Origin: Hoeflea sp.
GTDB lineage: Bacteria > Pseudomonadota > Alphaproteobacteria > Rhizobiales > Rhizobiaceae
Direction: 5' to 3'
Assembly (NCBI RefSeq): GCF_014359905.1
Contig: NZ_JACIYP010000008.1
Location: 28,502 to 92,501, forward strand
DNA: 64,000 nucleotides
In this document: piece after piece, positions 46,717 through 54,535 of the stretch
Position numbering within the stretch: the stretch's first letter is position 1
Layout of the letters: the number at the start of each line of letters is the position of its first letter
The notes under the pieces: model-generated
Told to the model about the DNA's origin: nothing
The model's input: only the letters and a program-made list of their open reading frames with translations
Database searches by the model: none
Program-made: the position numbers and the translations under genes

Positions 46717-47367
46717 TCAGCCGATGATGTCGCCGATCAGCTGACGGAAGGAACCGGTCAGTTTCAACGGCGCGTCCATCACCGCAAAGCCGATGCAGGG
46801 CCGGCCCAGATCGACTCTGGGGCGGTGATCAATCGAATCATCGGCGACCGAAATGTCGCCGCGCGCGTAATGGCCGTGCGCATCGCTGAAGGCGCCGTCG
46901 AGAACCAGCGACAATTCGCTGCCCTCATGGGTATGGGCCGGAACCGTCCGGCCCGGCTTGAGCCAGAACAGATTGACGTGGCAGCCCTCGATGTCGCCCA
47001 GATCATATTCCTTTAAGCCGGGCAACTTGGTGCGCCACGGCACATCACCTGCGTCAAAACCCACGAAATCATAAAGCGCCTTCGGGAAAACCCGGCCTTC
47101 ATGACCAGTCGCCTCCTGTGCCGGCGCAGCTTCCGGAGCCGCAGAAGCAAGCACCGCGGCAAGCATGGCGTCCCGATCGGACAGCGCCACCGGATCGACA
47201 CCCATCAGTTCAAGCCCGGCCAAGGCTTCAAGATTGCGGACCTTAATCAGGTTTTTGGGCTTGAGTTCCAGATGTGCCTCGACCAGCACCCGCGCAGGCG
47301 TAGGAAGCGTTCCGGCGACATATCTGGCAAGCAGAGAGTCCAGTGTATCGATATGTTCGCGAACCAT
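46717..47367 (-). CDS. chrR: ChrR-like cupin anti-sigma factor with degenerate zinc site
   Basis: A 216-residue protein aligning to ChrR, the zinc anti-sigma factor of the singlet-oxygen sigma RpoE. The anti-sigma domain keeps His5 and His32 but the HLxLCxxC motif reads HLELKPKN: Lys36 and Asn39 replace both zinc cysteines. The linker PVALSD is preserved. The C-terminal cupin retains all ligands: His145, His147, Glu151 and His181, spaced exactly as in ChrR (141, 143, 147, 177). No ECF sigma gene adjoins it, whereas in R. sphaeroides rpoE precedes chrR. A second in-frame ATG at 47385 is possible. Confidence 0.85.
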   Translation of the reverse strand: MVREHIDTLDSLLARYVAGTLPTPARVLVEAHLELKPKNLIKVRNLEALAGLELMGVDPVALSDRDAMLAAVLASAAPEAAPAQEATGHEGRVFPKALYDFVGFDAGDVPWRTKLPGLKEYDLGDIEGCHVNLFWLKPGRTVPAHTHEGSELSLVLDGAFSDAHGHYARGDISVADDSIDHRPRVDLGRPCIGFAVMDAPLKLTGSFRQLIGDIIG

Positions 47368-47451
47368 GCGTATCCAGCTTTCCATGATCTTAGCGTGGGT
47401 TTCGCACCAAATAGGCGAAATCGCACACTTCAGTCCATTCCAATTGTCTCT

Positions 47452-47480
47452 GCTTACGCCCGGACACGCAACCCGGATCA
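47452..47480 (-). promoter_or_regulatory. ECF11 (RpoE/ChrR-type) promoter candidate of chrR-SDR
   Basis: On the minus strand TGATCC (47480-47475) and TAAGC (47456-47452) are separated by exactly 18 bases. Against TGATCC-N18-TAAGA there is one mismatch. It points at chrR, whose ATG is about 85 bases away, and mirrors the phr operon element. Confidence 0.65.
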
Positions 47481-47502
47481 CCGGAACATCCCGTTTCTCA
47501 TT

Positions 47503-47521
47503 TTTGCCCTTTTAAGGCAAA
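47503..47521. promoter_or_regulatory. TTTGCC-N7-GGCAAA dyad between chrR and cysK
   Basis: A perfect 6-base inverted repeat lies in the divergent region, 23 bases beyond the ECF11-like motif and 120 bases before cysK. The dyad form suggests a dimeric regulator site; which regulator is unknown. Confidence 0.35.
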
Positions 47522-47642
47522 TAATCCCTTATGCTGACACGTCCCGAAGAACCTCTTTCTTGCAACTTGGCCCTTGAGAAGCCACAACTGCCTGCCTGGT
47601 CTCCGCGCGCCTGTGTGACCACAGCAACCAACAGGAAATCCC

Positions 47643-48680
47643 ATGCCCGCCCTCGAATCAGTCCTCGACGCCATCGGCAACACCCCGCTCATTCGCCTCA
47701 AGGCGGCATCTGAGGCCACGGGCTGCACCATTCTCGGCAAGGCCGAGTTTCTCAATCCCGGCCAGTCGGTCAAGGACCGCGCGGCGCTGGAGATCATCCG
47801 CGACGCCGAATCAAAGGGTTTGCTCCGTCCGGGCGGCACCATTGTCGAAGGCACTGCGGGCAACACCGGCATCGGGCTCGCAGTGGTCGCCCGGGCGCTC
47901 GGCTACAACACCGTGATCGTCATTCCCGAAACCCAGAGCCAGGAAAAGAAGGACGCGTTGCGCCTGCTCGGCGCCGAACTGGTGGAAGTCCCCGCCGCGC
48001 CCTACCGCAATCCCAACAATTATGTCCGCCTTTCCGGCCGGCTCGCCGAGCAACTGGCCAAGTCCGATCCCAACGGTGCAATCTGGGCCAACCAGTTCGA
48101 CAATGTCGCCAACCGTCAGGCCCATGTGAAGACCACGGCCCCGGAAATCTGGCGCGACACCGACGGAAAGGTCGACGGCTTCATCTGCGCGGTGGGCTCG
48201 GGCGGAACGCTCGCAGGCGTCGCCGAAGGCCTGCGCAGCCGCTCGGACACAGTCAAGATCGGCCTCGCCGATCCCGATGGCGCCGCCCTGCACAGCTTCT
48301 ACACCAGGGGTGAAATGGCCTCCTCCGGCAGCTCGATCACCGAGGGCATCGGCCAGGGCCGCATCACCGCCAATCTCGAAGGATTCACGCCGGACATGTC
48401 GTTCAACATTCCGGACTCGGAAGCCATTCCGTTGGTGTTCGACCTGCTGGAGCACGAGGGTTTCTGCCTGGGCGGATCCTCCGGAATCAATGTCGCCGGC
48501 GCCATCCGCATGGCTCGAGAGATGGGCCCGGGCCACACCATCGTCACCGTGCTGTGCGACTACGGCAACCGCTACCAGTCCAAGCTGTTCAACCCGGATT
48601 TCCTGGCGTCCAAGAACCTGCCGGTGCCCGCATGGCTCACCCGCCACAGCGACATTTCCGTCCCCTACATCAGCGAATAA
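47643..48680 (+). CDS. cysK: Cysteine synthase A (O-acetylserine sulfhydrylase)
   Basis: A 345-residue PLP enzyme making cysteine from O-acetylserine and sulfide. The PLP lysine is Lys44 in GQSVKDRAA; the substrate loop TAGNTGIG follows, and the phosphate-binding GSGGTLAG is present. The C-terminus (LFNPDFLASKNLPVPAW) is that of the rhizobial CysK form, slightly longer than E. coli CysK. It is followed 21 bases later by an AlaX-type gene on the same strand. Confidence 0.93.
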   Translation: MPALESVLDAIGNTPLIRLKAASEATGCTILGKAEFLNPGQSVKDRAALEIIRDAESKGLLRPGGTIVEGTAGNTGIGLAVVARALGYNTVIVIPETQSQEKKDALRLLGAELVEVPAAPYRNPNNYVRLSGRLAEQLAKSDPNGAIWANQFDNVANRQAHVKTTAPEIWRDTDGKVDGFICAVGSGGTLAGVAEGLRSRSDTVKIGLADPDGAALHSFYTRGEMASSGSSITEGIGQGRITANLEGFTPDMSFNIPDSEAIPLVFDLLEHEGFCLGGSSGINVAGAIRMAREMGPGHTIVTVLCDYGNRYQSKLFNPDFLASKNLPVPAWLTRHSDISVPYISE

Positions 48681-48701
48681 TTTGCACGAAAGCCGTTTTC
48701 C

Positions 48702-49427
48702 ATGTCCGCTCTTTTTCTGCATGACGCCTATCTGTCCACCGCCGAAGCGCTTGTCACCGGTATCCGCGAGGATGGCGGCATCCTGATGGACCAGACCTGC
48801 TTTTACGCCACCTCAGGCGGCCAGCCCGGAGACACAGGATTTTTCGAACGCGAGAATGGCGACAAGATCGTGATCGCCGGAACCGTGACCGGGAACACCA
48901 AGGCCGAGATCATCCACATCCCTGCCCCAGGCCAGGCAACGCCTGAGATCGGCGAAAAGCTGGTGCTGCACATCGACTGGGACCGGCGCTACCGGCTGAT
49001 GCGCATGCACACCGCCTGCCACCTTCTTTCGGTTGTCTGCCCCTACCCGATCACCGGCGCATCCGTGAACGAGGAGGACAGCCGGGTCGATTTCGACATG
49101 TCCGAGACCATCGACAAAGCCGAGGTCACGGCGAAGCTGATGGAACTGGTCAACGCCAATCATCCGATCTCGACCGAATGGATCTCGGAAGCCGACCTCG
49201 ACGCCAATCCGGGCCTGGTCAAGTCCAAGAATGTCCGCCCGCCGCGCGGCCAGGGCGATATCCGCCTGGTCTGCATCGGCGAAGGCTCTTCCGTCGACAG
49301 CCAGCCCTGTGGCGGCACCCATGTCGGCGAAACCGCGGAGGTGGGTGAAATCCACATCGGCAAGATCGAAAAGAAGGGCAAGGAAAACCGCCGCTTCCGC
49401 ATCCGCTTCGGCCCGGCGCCGGAATAG
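48702..49427 (+). CDS. AlaX-type alanyl-tRNA editing protein
   Basis: A 241-residue free-standing editing domain that hydrolyses mischarged Ser- or Gly-tRNA-Ala. The zinc ligands are His103 and His107 (MHTACHLL) and Cys203 and His207 (QPCGGTH). The N-terminal half matches the AlaRS beta-barrel domain (DQTCFYATSGGQPGDTG). It lacks the C-terminal DHHA1 region. It lies directly after cysK and is probably co-transcribed. Confidence 0.92.
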   Translation: MSALFLHDAYLSTAEALVTGIREDGGILMDQTCFYATSGGQPGDTGFFERENGDKIVIAGTVTGNTKAEIIHIPAPGQATPEIGEKLVLHIDWDRRYRLMRMHTACHLLSVVCPYPITGASVNEEDSRVDFDMSETIDKAEVTAKLMELVNANHPISTEWISEADLDANPGLVKSKNVRPPRGQGDIRLVCIGEGSSVDSQPCGGTHVGETAEVGEIHIGKIEKKGKENRRFRIRFGPAPE

Positions 49428-49599
49428 CCGCGGGGCGCTCCTCGCGATCGTGACAATCTTAACGGTTTGCTTGAGGGTGCGTTAAAGCGATCAGGTGTAA
49501 CCATGCTTTCATCCGATGAGGACGCCTGCTCCCTGCAGCCGCCGGTTGGAACGCGTGGCCGGTCACTCGGGCGCGATGACCCTTGTGAGAAGCGAACCG

Positions 49600-49911
49600 A
49601 TGTCTGTCATTCAAGCCGTATCCTACCCGGTCTCGGCCGTCCTGCAGAGCCAGCAGCAGGTCCCCTCGCGCGACGGCGCGGGCCATGCCGCCTCCAAAGC
49701 CCCGGCAGCGCCTGCCGCGGCCTCGACGGACCTGGCCGCGGTGTCGAGCCGCGTCAACGCCTATCTGGCGATCGAGCAGGCAGCCGGCAGCGGCGGCACA
49801 CGCCCGGATCAGCATTCACCCGACCCCGAGGCCTCGGACGCGGCGACAGGTATGGGCGACGCCGTCGACGTTGACGACGCGCAGATCTATCAACCGTCCT
49901 CTCGGTACTGA
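49600..49911 (+). CDS. Hypothetical small protein
   Basis: A 103-residue Ala/Ser/Asp-rich protein starting MSVIQAVSYPVSAVLQ. No domain, signal peptide or TM helix is recognised. Codon use looks like its neighbours, but the RBS is poor and an alternative ATG lies at 49576. It is supported only by an open frame, composition and a gene-free gap of suitable size. Confidence 0.4.
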   Translation: MSVIQAVSYPVSAVLQSQQQVPSRDGAGHAASKAPAAPAAASTDLAAVSSRVNAYLAIEQAAGSGGTRPDQHSPDPEASDAATGMGDAVDVDDAQIYQPSSRY

Positions 49912-50080
49912 TCCCGCAAGCATGAACGCCGACTGTCGTCAGCTCGGATTTATCTGCAAATTCAAGCCTGCCTCATTGCCGCGAGCCCTTGCCATCGCGT
50001 ATCATCCGCTCAGCCCCCCGCTTAGAACGGGCTGATGCCCTGCCTTGATCTTTGAGGCCCCGCAAATGAGGACTCCAGCC

Positions 50081-50944
50081 ATGACCGCAACGCCTGACCA
50101 GAGCCCATTCGTCGTCTCCTTCGACTGGCTCAAGGACCGCCTCGGCCAACCGGATCTCAAGATCGTCGACGCGTCCTGGTATCTGCCGGCGCAAAACCGC
50201 AACGGCGAGGCCGAGTACCGCACAGCCCGCATTCCGGGCGCCGTGTATTTCGATCTGGACAGGATCGTCGACCCGGGCTCCAACCTGCCCCACACCCTTC
50301 CCGATGCGGAGACCTTCGCCAGGGCTGCGGGCGCTCTCGGCCTCAAGGCGACCGACACGATCGTGGTCTATGACGGCCCGGGCATGTTCTCCGCGCCGCG
50401 GGTCTGGTGGATGCTGCGCAATTTTGGCGCGGGCAATGCCTATGTTCTCGATGGCGGCTTTGACGCCTGGAAGCGTCAGGGACTGCCGGTGGAACCGGGC
50501 GAACCGGCGATGCCGGCTCCGGCCACGTTCAACGCCTCCGCCAATGCGGCCGCTGTCAGCAGCTTCGAGGATATGCGCGCCATTGTTGGTGCAGCGACCT
50601 CGCAGATCGCCGATGCCCGCGGCCAGGGGCGGTTCAACGGGACGGAGCCCGAGCCGCGCGAAGGCATGCGCTCGGGCCACATGCCCGGGGCCCGCAACAT
50701 CCCCTTCACGAGCCTTCTGGACGACGGAAAGCTCAAATCCCTCAGCGAGTTGCGACAAGTTCTTGAATCATCCGGGCTTGATCTCGACCAGCCGGTTGTC
50801 ACCACCTGCGGATCGGGCGTGACGGCTGCGGTCATCACGCTGGCGCTGCAATCGGTCGGACATCACGACAACACGCTCTATGATGGCTCCTGGTCCGAAT
50901 GGGGCGGGCGCGATGACACTCCCATCGCCACAGGAGACGCCTGA
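50081..50944 (+). CDS. sseA: 3-mercaptopyruvate sulfurtransferase
   Basis: A 287-residue tandem rhodanese. The N-terminal domain has VDASWYLP and RIPGAVYFDLD; the C-terminal domain carries the persulfide-forming Cys243 in the loop CGSGVTA, the version typical of mercaptopyruvate rather than thiosulfate enzymes. It moves sulfur to thiols or cyanide. GAGGA upstream of ATG 50081 decides between three in-frame ATGs. It is one base from the GNAT gene start. Confidence 0.93.
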   Translation: MTATPDQSPFVVSFDWLKDRLGQPDLKIVDASWYLPAQNRNGEAEYRTARIPGAVYFDLDRIVDPGSNLPHTLPDAETFARAAGALGLKATDTIVVYDGPGMFSAPRVWWMLRNFGAGNAYVLDGGFDAWKRQGLPVEPGEPAMPAPATFNASANAAAVSSFEDMRAIVGAATSQIADARGQGRFNGTEPEPREGMRSGHMPGARNIPFTSLLDDGKLKSLSELRQVLESSGLDLDQPVVTTCGSGVTAAVITLALQSVGHHDNTLYDGSWSEWGGRDDTPIATGDA

Positions 50945-50945
50945 G

Positions 50946-51515
50946 ATGGTCAAGTCTGTCAAACCCAAAACGCTCAAGGCGACCGTCACCCATCTCGAGA
51001 TCAAGCGCTATCCGCACACATTGAAACCGCTGCCGGTCAATCTCCACGCCAGCCTGATCAAGGCCAGCAACATCCCGCTGCATTTCTACCGCTACCTGCA
51101 GTGGCAGGTGGGCCGAGAATGGCACTGGGTCAACCGCCTGCGCATGACCGACGATCATCTGTCCAAGATCGTTCATGCCAAGACCACCCACATCTATGTG
51201 CTGGGCATCGACGGTGCACCGGGCGGGTTCTTCGAGCTGACGGAAATCGGCGATGCCACCGTCGAGCTCACCTATTTCGGCCTGATGGCGCATGCGCGCG
51301 CCCGCGGGCTCGGCGCATGGATGCTGGGCCAGGCCCTGTCGACCGCCTGGCTGATGACGCCCGCGCGGGTGATCGTGTCCACCAACACGCTCGATCATCC
51401 CGCGGCCCTGCCGCTCTACCAGCGCATCGGGTTCAATCCCGTGAGCCAGAACGAGGCGATCATCCGGCCACTGGCCGACGAGGAGATCCTGGCAGCGATC
51501 AAGTCCACCGCCTAG
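50946..51515 (+). CDS. GNAT-family N-acetyltransferase
   Basis: A 189-residue acetyltransferase with the acetyl-CoA motif A region ARARGLGAWMLGQALS and the later VIVSTNTLDHPAALPLYQRIGF, which places a tyrosine near the active site. The acceptor is unknown. AGGAG upstream of the ATG fixes the start. It follows sseA by one base and is surely in its operon. Confidence 0.85.
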   Translation: MVKSVKPKTLKATVTHLEIKRYPHTLKPLPVNLHASLIKASNIPLHFYRYLQWQVGREWHWVNRLRMTDDHLSKIVHAKTTHIYVLGIDGAPGGFFELTEIGDATVELTYFGLMAHARARGLGAWMLGQALSTAWLMTPARVIVSTNTLDHPAALPLYQRIGFNPVSQNEAIIRPLADEEILAAIKSTA

Positions 51516-51584
51516 CTGAAATCGGGTGGCGCATCGCCGATGCCCCATCTACCTCGTGAGGTTCATCAACCTCGCGAGGACACC

Positions 51585-52058
51585 ATGACCATCACATTCG
51601 AGCCCATGGACCAGGCCACCGCGGCGCATTTGCGCAGGGGCGGCCCGGACTCCTATGGCAATGCCCCGGAACGGCGCATCTCGGACGGGACCGGCGTGCC
51701 CTGCCGCTGCTGCATGCGGTTCGTGCGTGCGGGCGAGTCCTACCTGATCGCCGCCTGGCGCCCTTTCGTCGCCCTCCATGCCTACACGGAAACCGGCCCG
51801 GTGTTCCTCCATGCCGAGCCCTGCGCCCCCGACGCAATCGGGCCGGACGAGCTGCCTGAGTTTCTTGCAAGCCCGGACTACATTCTGCGCGGCTACGATG
51901 CGGAGGAACGCATTGTCTACGGCACCGGCGGCGTGATTCGGCGCGAGGCGATCCGGGCGCGGCTGGATGCATTGCTGGCCGCGCCCGGCATCGCGGCCGT
52001 TCACATCCGCTCCGCGCGCAACAATTGCTATCATTGCAGGGCGGTGCGCGGCCAATAG
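51585..52058 (+). CDS. DUF1203 protein
   Basis: A 157-residue protein with the DUF1203 pattern: CRCCMRFVRAGESYLIAAWRPF, ETGPVFLHAEPC, LRGYDAEERIVYGTG, and a C-terminal NNCYHCRAV. The Cys pairs (CxC/CC and CYHC) could bind metal, but no function is known for this family. It lies 70 bases after the GNAT gene on the same strand and has a GAGG box. Confidence 0.8.
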   Translation: MTITFEPMDQATAAHLRRGGPDSYGNAPERRISDGTGVPCRCCMRFVRAGESYLIAAWRPFVALHAYTETGPVFLHAEPCAPDAIGPDELPEFLASPDYILRGYDAEERIVYGTGGVIRREAIRARLDALLAAPGIAAVHIRSARNNCYHCRAVRGQ

Positions 52059-52065
52059 CCCATGC

Positions 52066-52100
52066 AGAAATCCCGCCCGCACAATCAAGTGCGGACGGGA
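52066..52100 (-). terminator. Terminator of ald
   Basis: TCCCGCCCGCAC (52071-52082) pairs with GTGCGGACGGGA (52089-52100) with one mismatch around AATCAA. On the minus strand TTTCTGC follows. It lies 47 bases after the ald stop and also faces the DUF1203 stop from the other side. Confidence 0.6.
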
Positions 52101-52146
52101 CAGGGCCGTTGTGGACAGCCCACGGAGCTCCTGGTCTCTGGGCCGC

Positions 52147-53265
52147 TCAGGCTGCCTTGAGCGCCTGATCGATGTCGGCCAGTTCATAACCCAGCGCCTC
52201 GGCGACCGGGCGGTTGGTGATGCGGCCCTTGTGGACGTTGAGGCCGGCGCGCAGGTGACGATCCAGGGCAATGGCCTTGAGCCCCTGGTCGGCCAGCATC
52301 AGGCCATACTGCAGCGTGGCGTTGTTGAGCGCATGCGCCGAGGTGATCGGCACGGCGCCCGGCATGTTGGCCACGCAGTAATGGATCACGCCATCGATTT
52401 CATAGGTGGGATCGGCATGGGTGGTGGCGTGCGAGGTCTCAAAACAGCCGCCCTGGTCTATGGCGACATCGACGATCACGGAGCCCCGCTTCATGCCCGA
52501 CAGCATCTCGCGGGTGACGAGCTTGGGGGCAGCCGCGCCCGGGATCAGCACGGCACCGATCACGAGGTCCGCCGAGAACACTTCCTCTTCCAAAGCCTCA
52601 ATGGTCGAGTAGCGAGTGTGGATCCGGCCGTTGAAGAGATCCTCAAGCTGGCGGAGGCGCGGCAGCGACCGGTCGAGAATGGTGACGTCGGCGCCCAGGC
52701 CCACGGCCATCTTGGCCGAATGCAGACCGACCACGCCGCCGCCGATGATCGTCACCTTGGCAGGCAGCACGCCGGGCACGCCGCCGAGCAGAATGCCGCG
52801 TCCGCCATTGGCCTTCTGCAGCGAGGTGGCGCCCGCCTGGATGGCGAGCCGCCCTGCGACTTCCGACATCGGCGCCAAGAGCGGCAACCCGCCGCGATCA
52901 TCGGTGACGGTCTCATAGGCAATCGCGGTGCAGCCTGAAGCCAGGAGGCCCTTGGTCTGTTCGGGATCAGGAGCCAGGTGCAGATAGGTGTAGAGAAGCT
53001 GGTTTTCGCGCAGCTGCGCCCATTCGTCCGGCTGCGGCTCCTTGACCTTGACCACCATGTCGGCGCGCTCGAAGATTTCCTTGGCGCTGCCCACGATCTT
53101 CGCGCCGGCCGCCTGGTAGGCCGCGTCATCCGCGCCAATCCCCATGCCCGCGCTGGTCTCGATCATTACCTCATGGCCATGCGCGACATATTCGCGCACG
53201 GCGCCGGGCGTCAGGCCGACACGATATTCATGGTTCTTGATTTCACTGGGGCAGCCTACGCGCAT
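52147..53265 (-). CDS. ald: Alanine dehydrogenase
   Basis: A 372-residue NAD-dependent enzyme converting L-alanine and pyruvate/ammonia. Catalytic Lys75 (KVKEPQ) and His96 (YLHLAPD) are present, and the NAD loop GGGVVG is at residues 175-180. The N-terminal [17 protein letters not shown] is diagnostic. It is divergent from an Lrp/AsnC regulator, the classic arrangement for alanine-responsive control. Confidence 0.96.
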   Translation of the reverse strand: MRVGCPSEIKNHEYRVGLTPGAVREYVAHGHEVMIETSAGMGIGADDAAYQAAGAKIVGSAKEIFERADMVVKVKEPQPDEWAQLRENQLLYTYLHLAPDPEQTKGLLASGCTAIAYETVTDDRGGLPLLAPMSEVAGRLAIQAGATSLQKANGGRGILLGGVPGVLPAKVTIIGGGVVGLHSAKMAVGLGADVTILDRSLPRLRQLEDLFNGRIHTRYSTIEALEEEVFSADLVIGAVLIPGAAAPKLVTREMLSGMKRGSVIVDVAIDQGGCFETSHATTHADPTYEIDGVIHYCVANMPGAVPITSAHALNNATLQYGLMLADQGLKAIALDRHLRAGLNVHKGRITNRPVAEALGYELADIDQALKAA

Positions 53266-53430
53266 TGATGTCTCCTCCGGGCGTGATTGGCGTCTTGGGC
53301 GCCAGATCGGGTTTCAATGCGGCCCAACCTACCATCCCGGCAGCGAAAAATCCTTGCAAAGCAGCCTTGTCGGGCCGGTCGCGACAGAATATTGTTGCGT
53401 CGAATTAGCTTTTGTTCGAAGAATTCACGA

Positions 53431-53895
53431 ATGAGTGACCTGGATACCATCGATATCGCCATTTTGAAGACGCTTCAGGTGGAGGGGCGAATCTCCAACG
53501 CGGCGCTCGCCGAGCGCGTCGGCCTTTCCGCGTCGGCCTGTTCGCGGCGGCTCGACATTCTGGAAAAATCTGGGGTCATCAAGGGCTATCATGCGCGGCT
53601 GTCGCACAAGGCGCTCGACTACCGGATGATCGCCATTGTCCATATCTCGCTGTCCGGCCAGTTCGCCAAGACGCTTGCGGAGTTCGAGGCGGCGGTCAAG
53701 CTCTGCCCCAATGTGCTGGTCTGTTACCTGATGAGCGGCGAATACGACTACACGCTGCGCATCGCCGCGCGCGACCTCGAGGATTACGAGCGCATCCACC
53801 GCGACTGGCTCTCCGCCCTGCCCCACGTGGTCAAGATCAACTCGAGCTTCGCGCTGCGCGAGATCATCGACCGGCCGAATGTCGGGCTTGGTTGA
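53431..53895 (+). CDS. Lrp/AsnC-family regulator (likely AldR)
   Basis: A 154-residue transcriptional regulator: N-terminal winged helix-turn-helix (ILKTLQVEGRISNAALAERVG LSASACSRR, in two parts) and C-terminal RAM effector domain with the CYLMSGEYDYTLRI pattern. It faces ald across a 165-base intergenic region, so it very likely senses alanine and controls ald. A terminator follows immediately. Confidence 0.9.
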   Translation: MSDLDTIDIAILKTLQVEGRISNAALAERVGLSASACSRRLDILEKSGVIKGYHARLSHKALDYRMIAIVHISLSGQFAKTLAEFEAAVKLCPNVLVCYLMSGEYDYTLRIAARDLEDYERIHRDWLSALPHVVKINSSFALREIIDRPNVGLG

Positions 53896-53896
53896 T

Positions 53897-53923
53897 ACAT
53901 GAGTATTTTGCTCATGTTATTTT
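53897..53923 (+). terminator. Rho-independent terminator of the Lrp-type gene
   Basis: ACATGAG (53897-53903) pairs with CTCATGT (53911-53917), with a T-rich loop and TATTTT after the stem. It starts one base after the stop codon. Confidence 0.8.
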
Positions 53924-54035
53924 GCGCAAAGGCCTGCTAGTGGATTGAATCAGACAATTCGAACCCTCGTCCGCGGCTCATGCGAACTTTTTGGGTATGG
54001 CTGCAATGTGGACAAAGCTGTCTTTACCTGGACGG

Positions 54036-54410
54036 TTACTCCAGTGCGATCACGACCGCCAATGCTTCGCCGTTAAGGGGGCGGGCACCGTGCCCTTTTC
54101 CCGTGGTATCTTCCATCAGTAAGCGATCGCCCGCCCTGAAGATTCGGGTATCTCCGGTGCTTGTCCAGCCCTCGACCTCACCCTCCAGCACAACGAACAA
54201 CTGTCTGCGTGGGGACGGATGAGCGGCATCGTGCCATTTGTCAGGGAACCGAAACCAGAAAAATTTCGTTGCCTCAGTTGGTTCTGAAATATCCAATGCG
54301 GGTGCAGGCGGCGCGTATTGTATCGCCGACATTTCAACCTCAATGTCTTCGAAGTGGCTTTCACCAGCCTCGTCTGCGAACAGACGGACGCACTTTATTG
54401 CTTCGGGCAC
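54036..54410 (-). CDS. Cupin-fold small protein
   Basis: A 124-residue protein with a single cupin domain: RQLFVVLEGEVEGWTSTG followed by FRAGDRLLMEDTTGKGHGA. The usual HxH of metal cupins is reduced to an isolated His in WHDAAHP, so metal binding is uncertain. The N-terminus (IKCVRLFADEAGESHFEDIEV) is common in small stress-type cupins. It stands alone beside an IS element, and nearby base composition is lower in GC than the core genes. Confidence 0.7.
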   Translation of the reverse strand: MPEAIKCVRLFADEAGESHFEDIEVEMSAIQYAPPAPALDISEPTEATKFFWFRFPDKWHDAAHPSPRRQLFVVLEGEVEGWTSTGDTRIFRAGDRLLMEDTTGKGHGARPLNGEALAVVIALE

Positions 54411-54535
54411 AGACGTCCAATCTATTATCTCTGCTTGAGACTTGCAGTGTCGAAGCTGGCGAAGAGACCGTCAACCCCACAATTCATAGCCGCCATGCAC
54501 TATGGGCTCCTTGCTGCCATCTGATAGTTTCTAAC

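Noticed and set aside
47368..47642. A hidden ECF sigma factor gene next to chrR
   Set aside because: The interval is too short and contains only promoter-like elements; neighbouring frames on both strands are accounted for.
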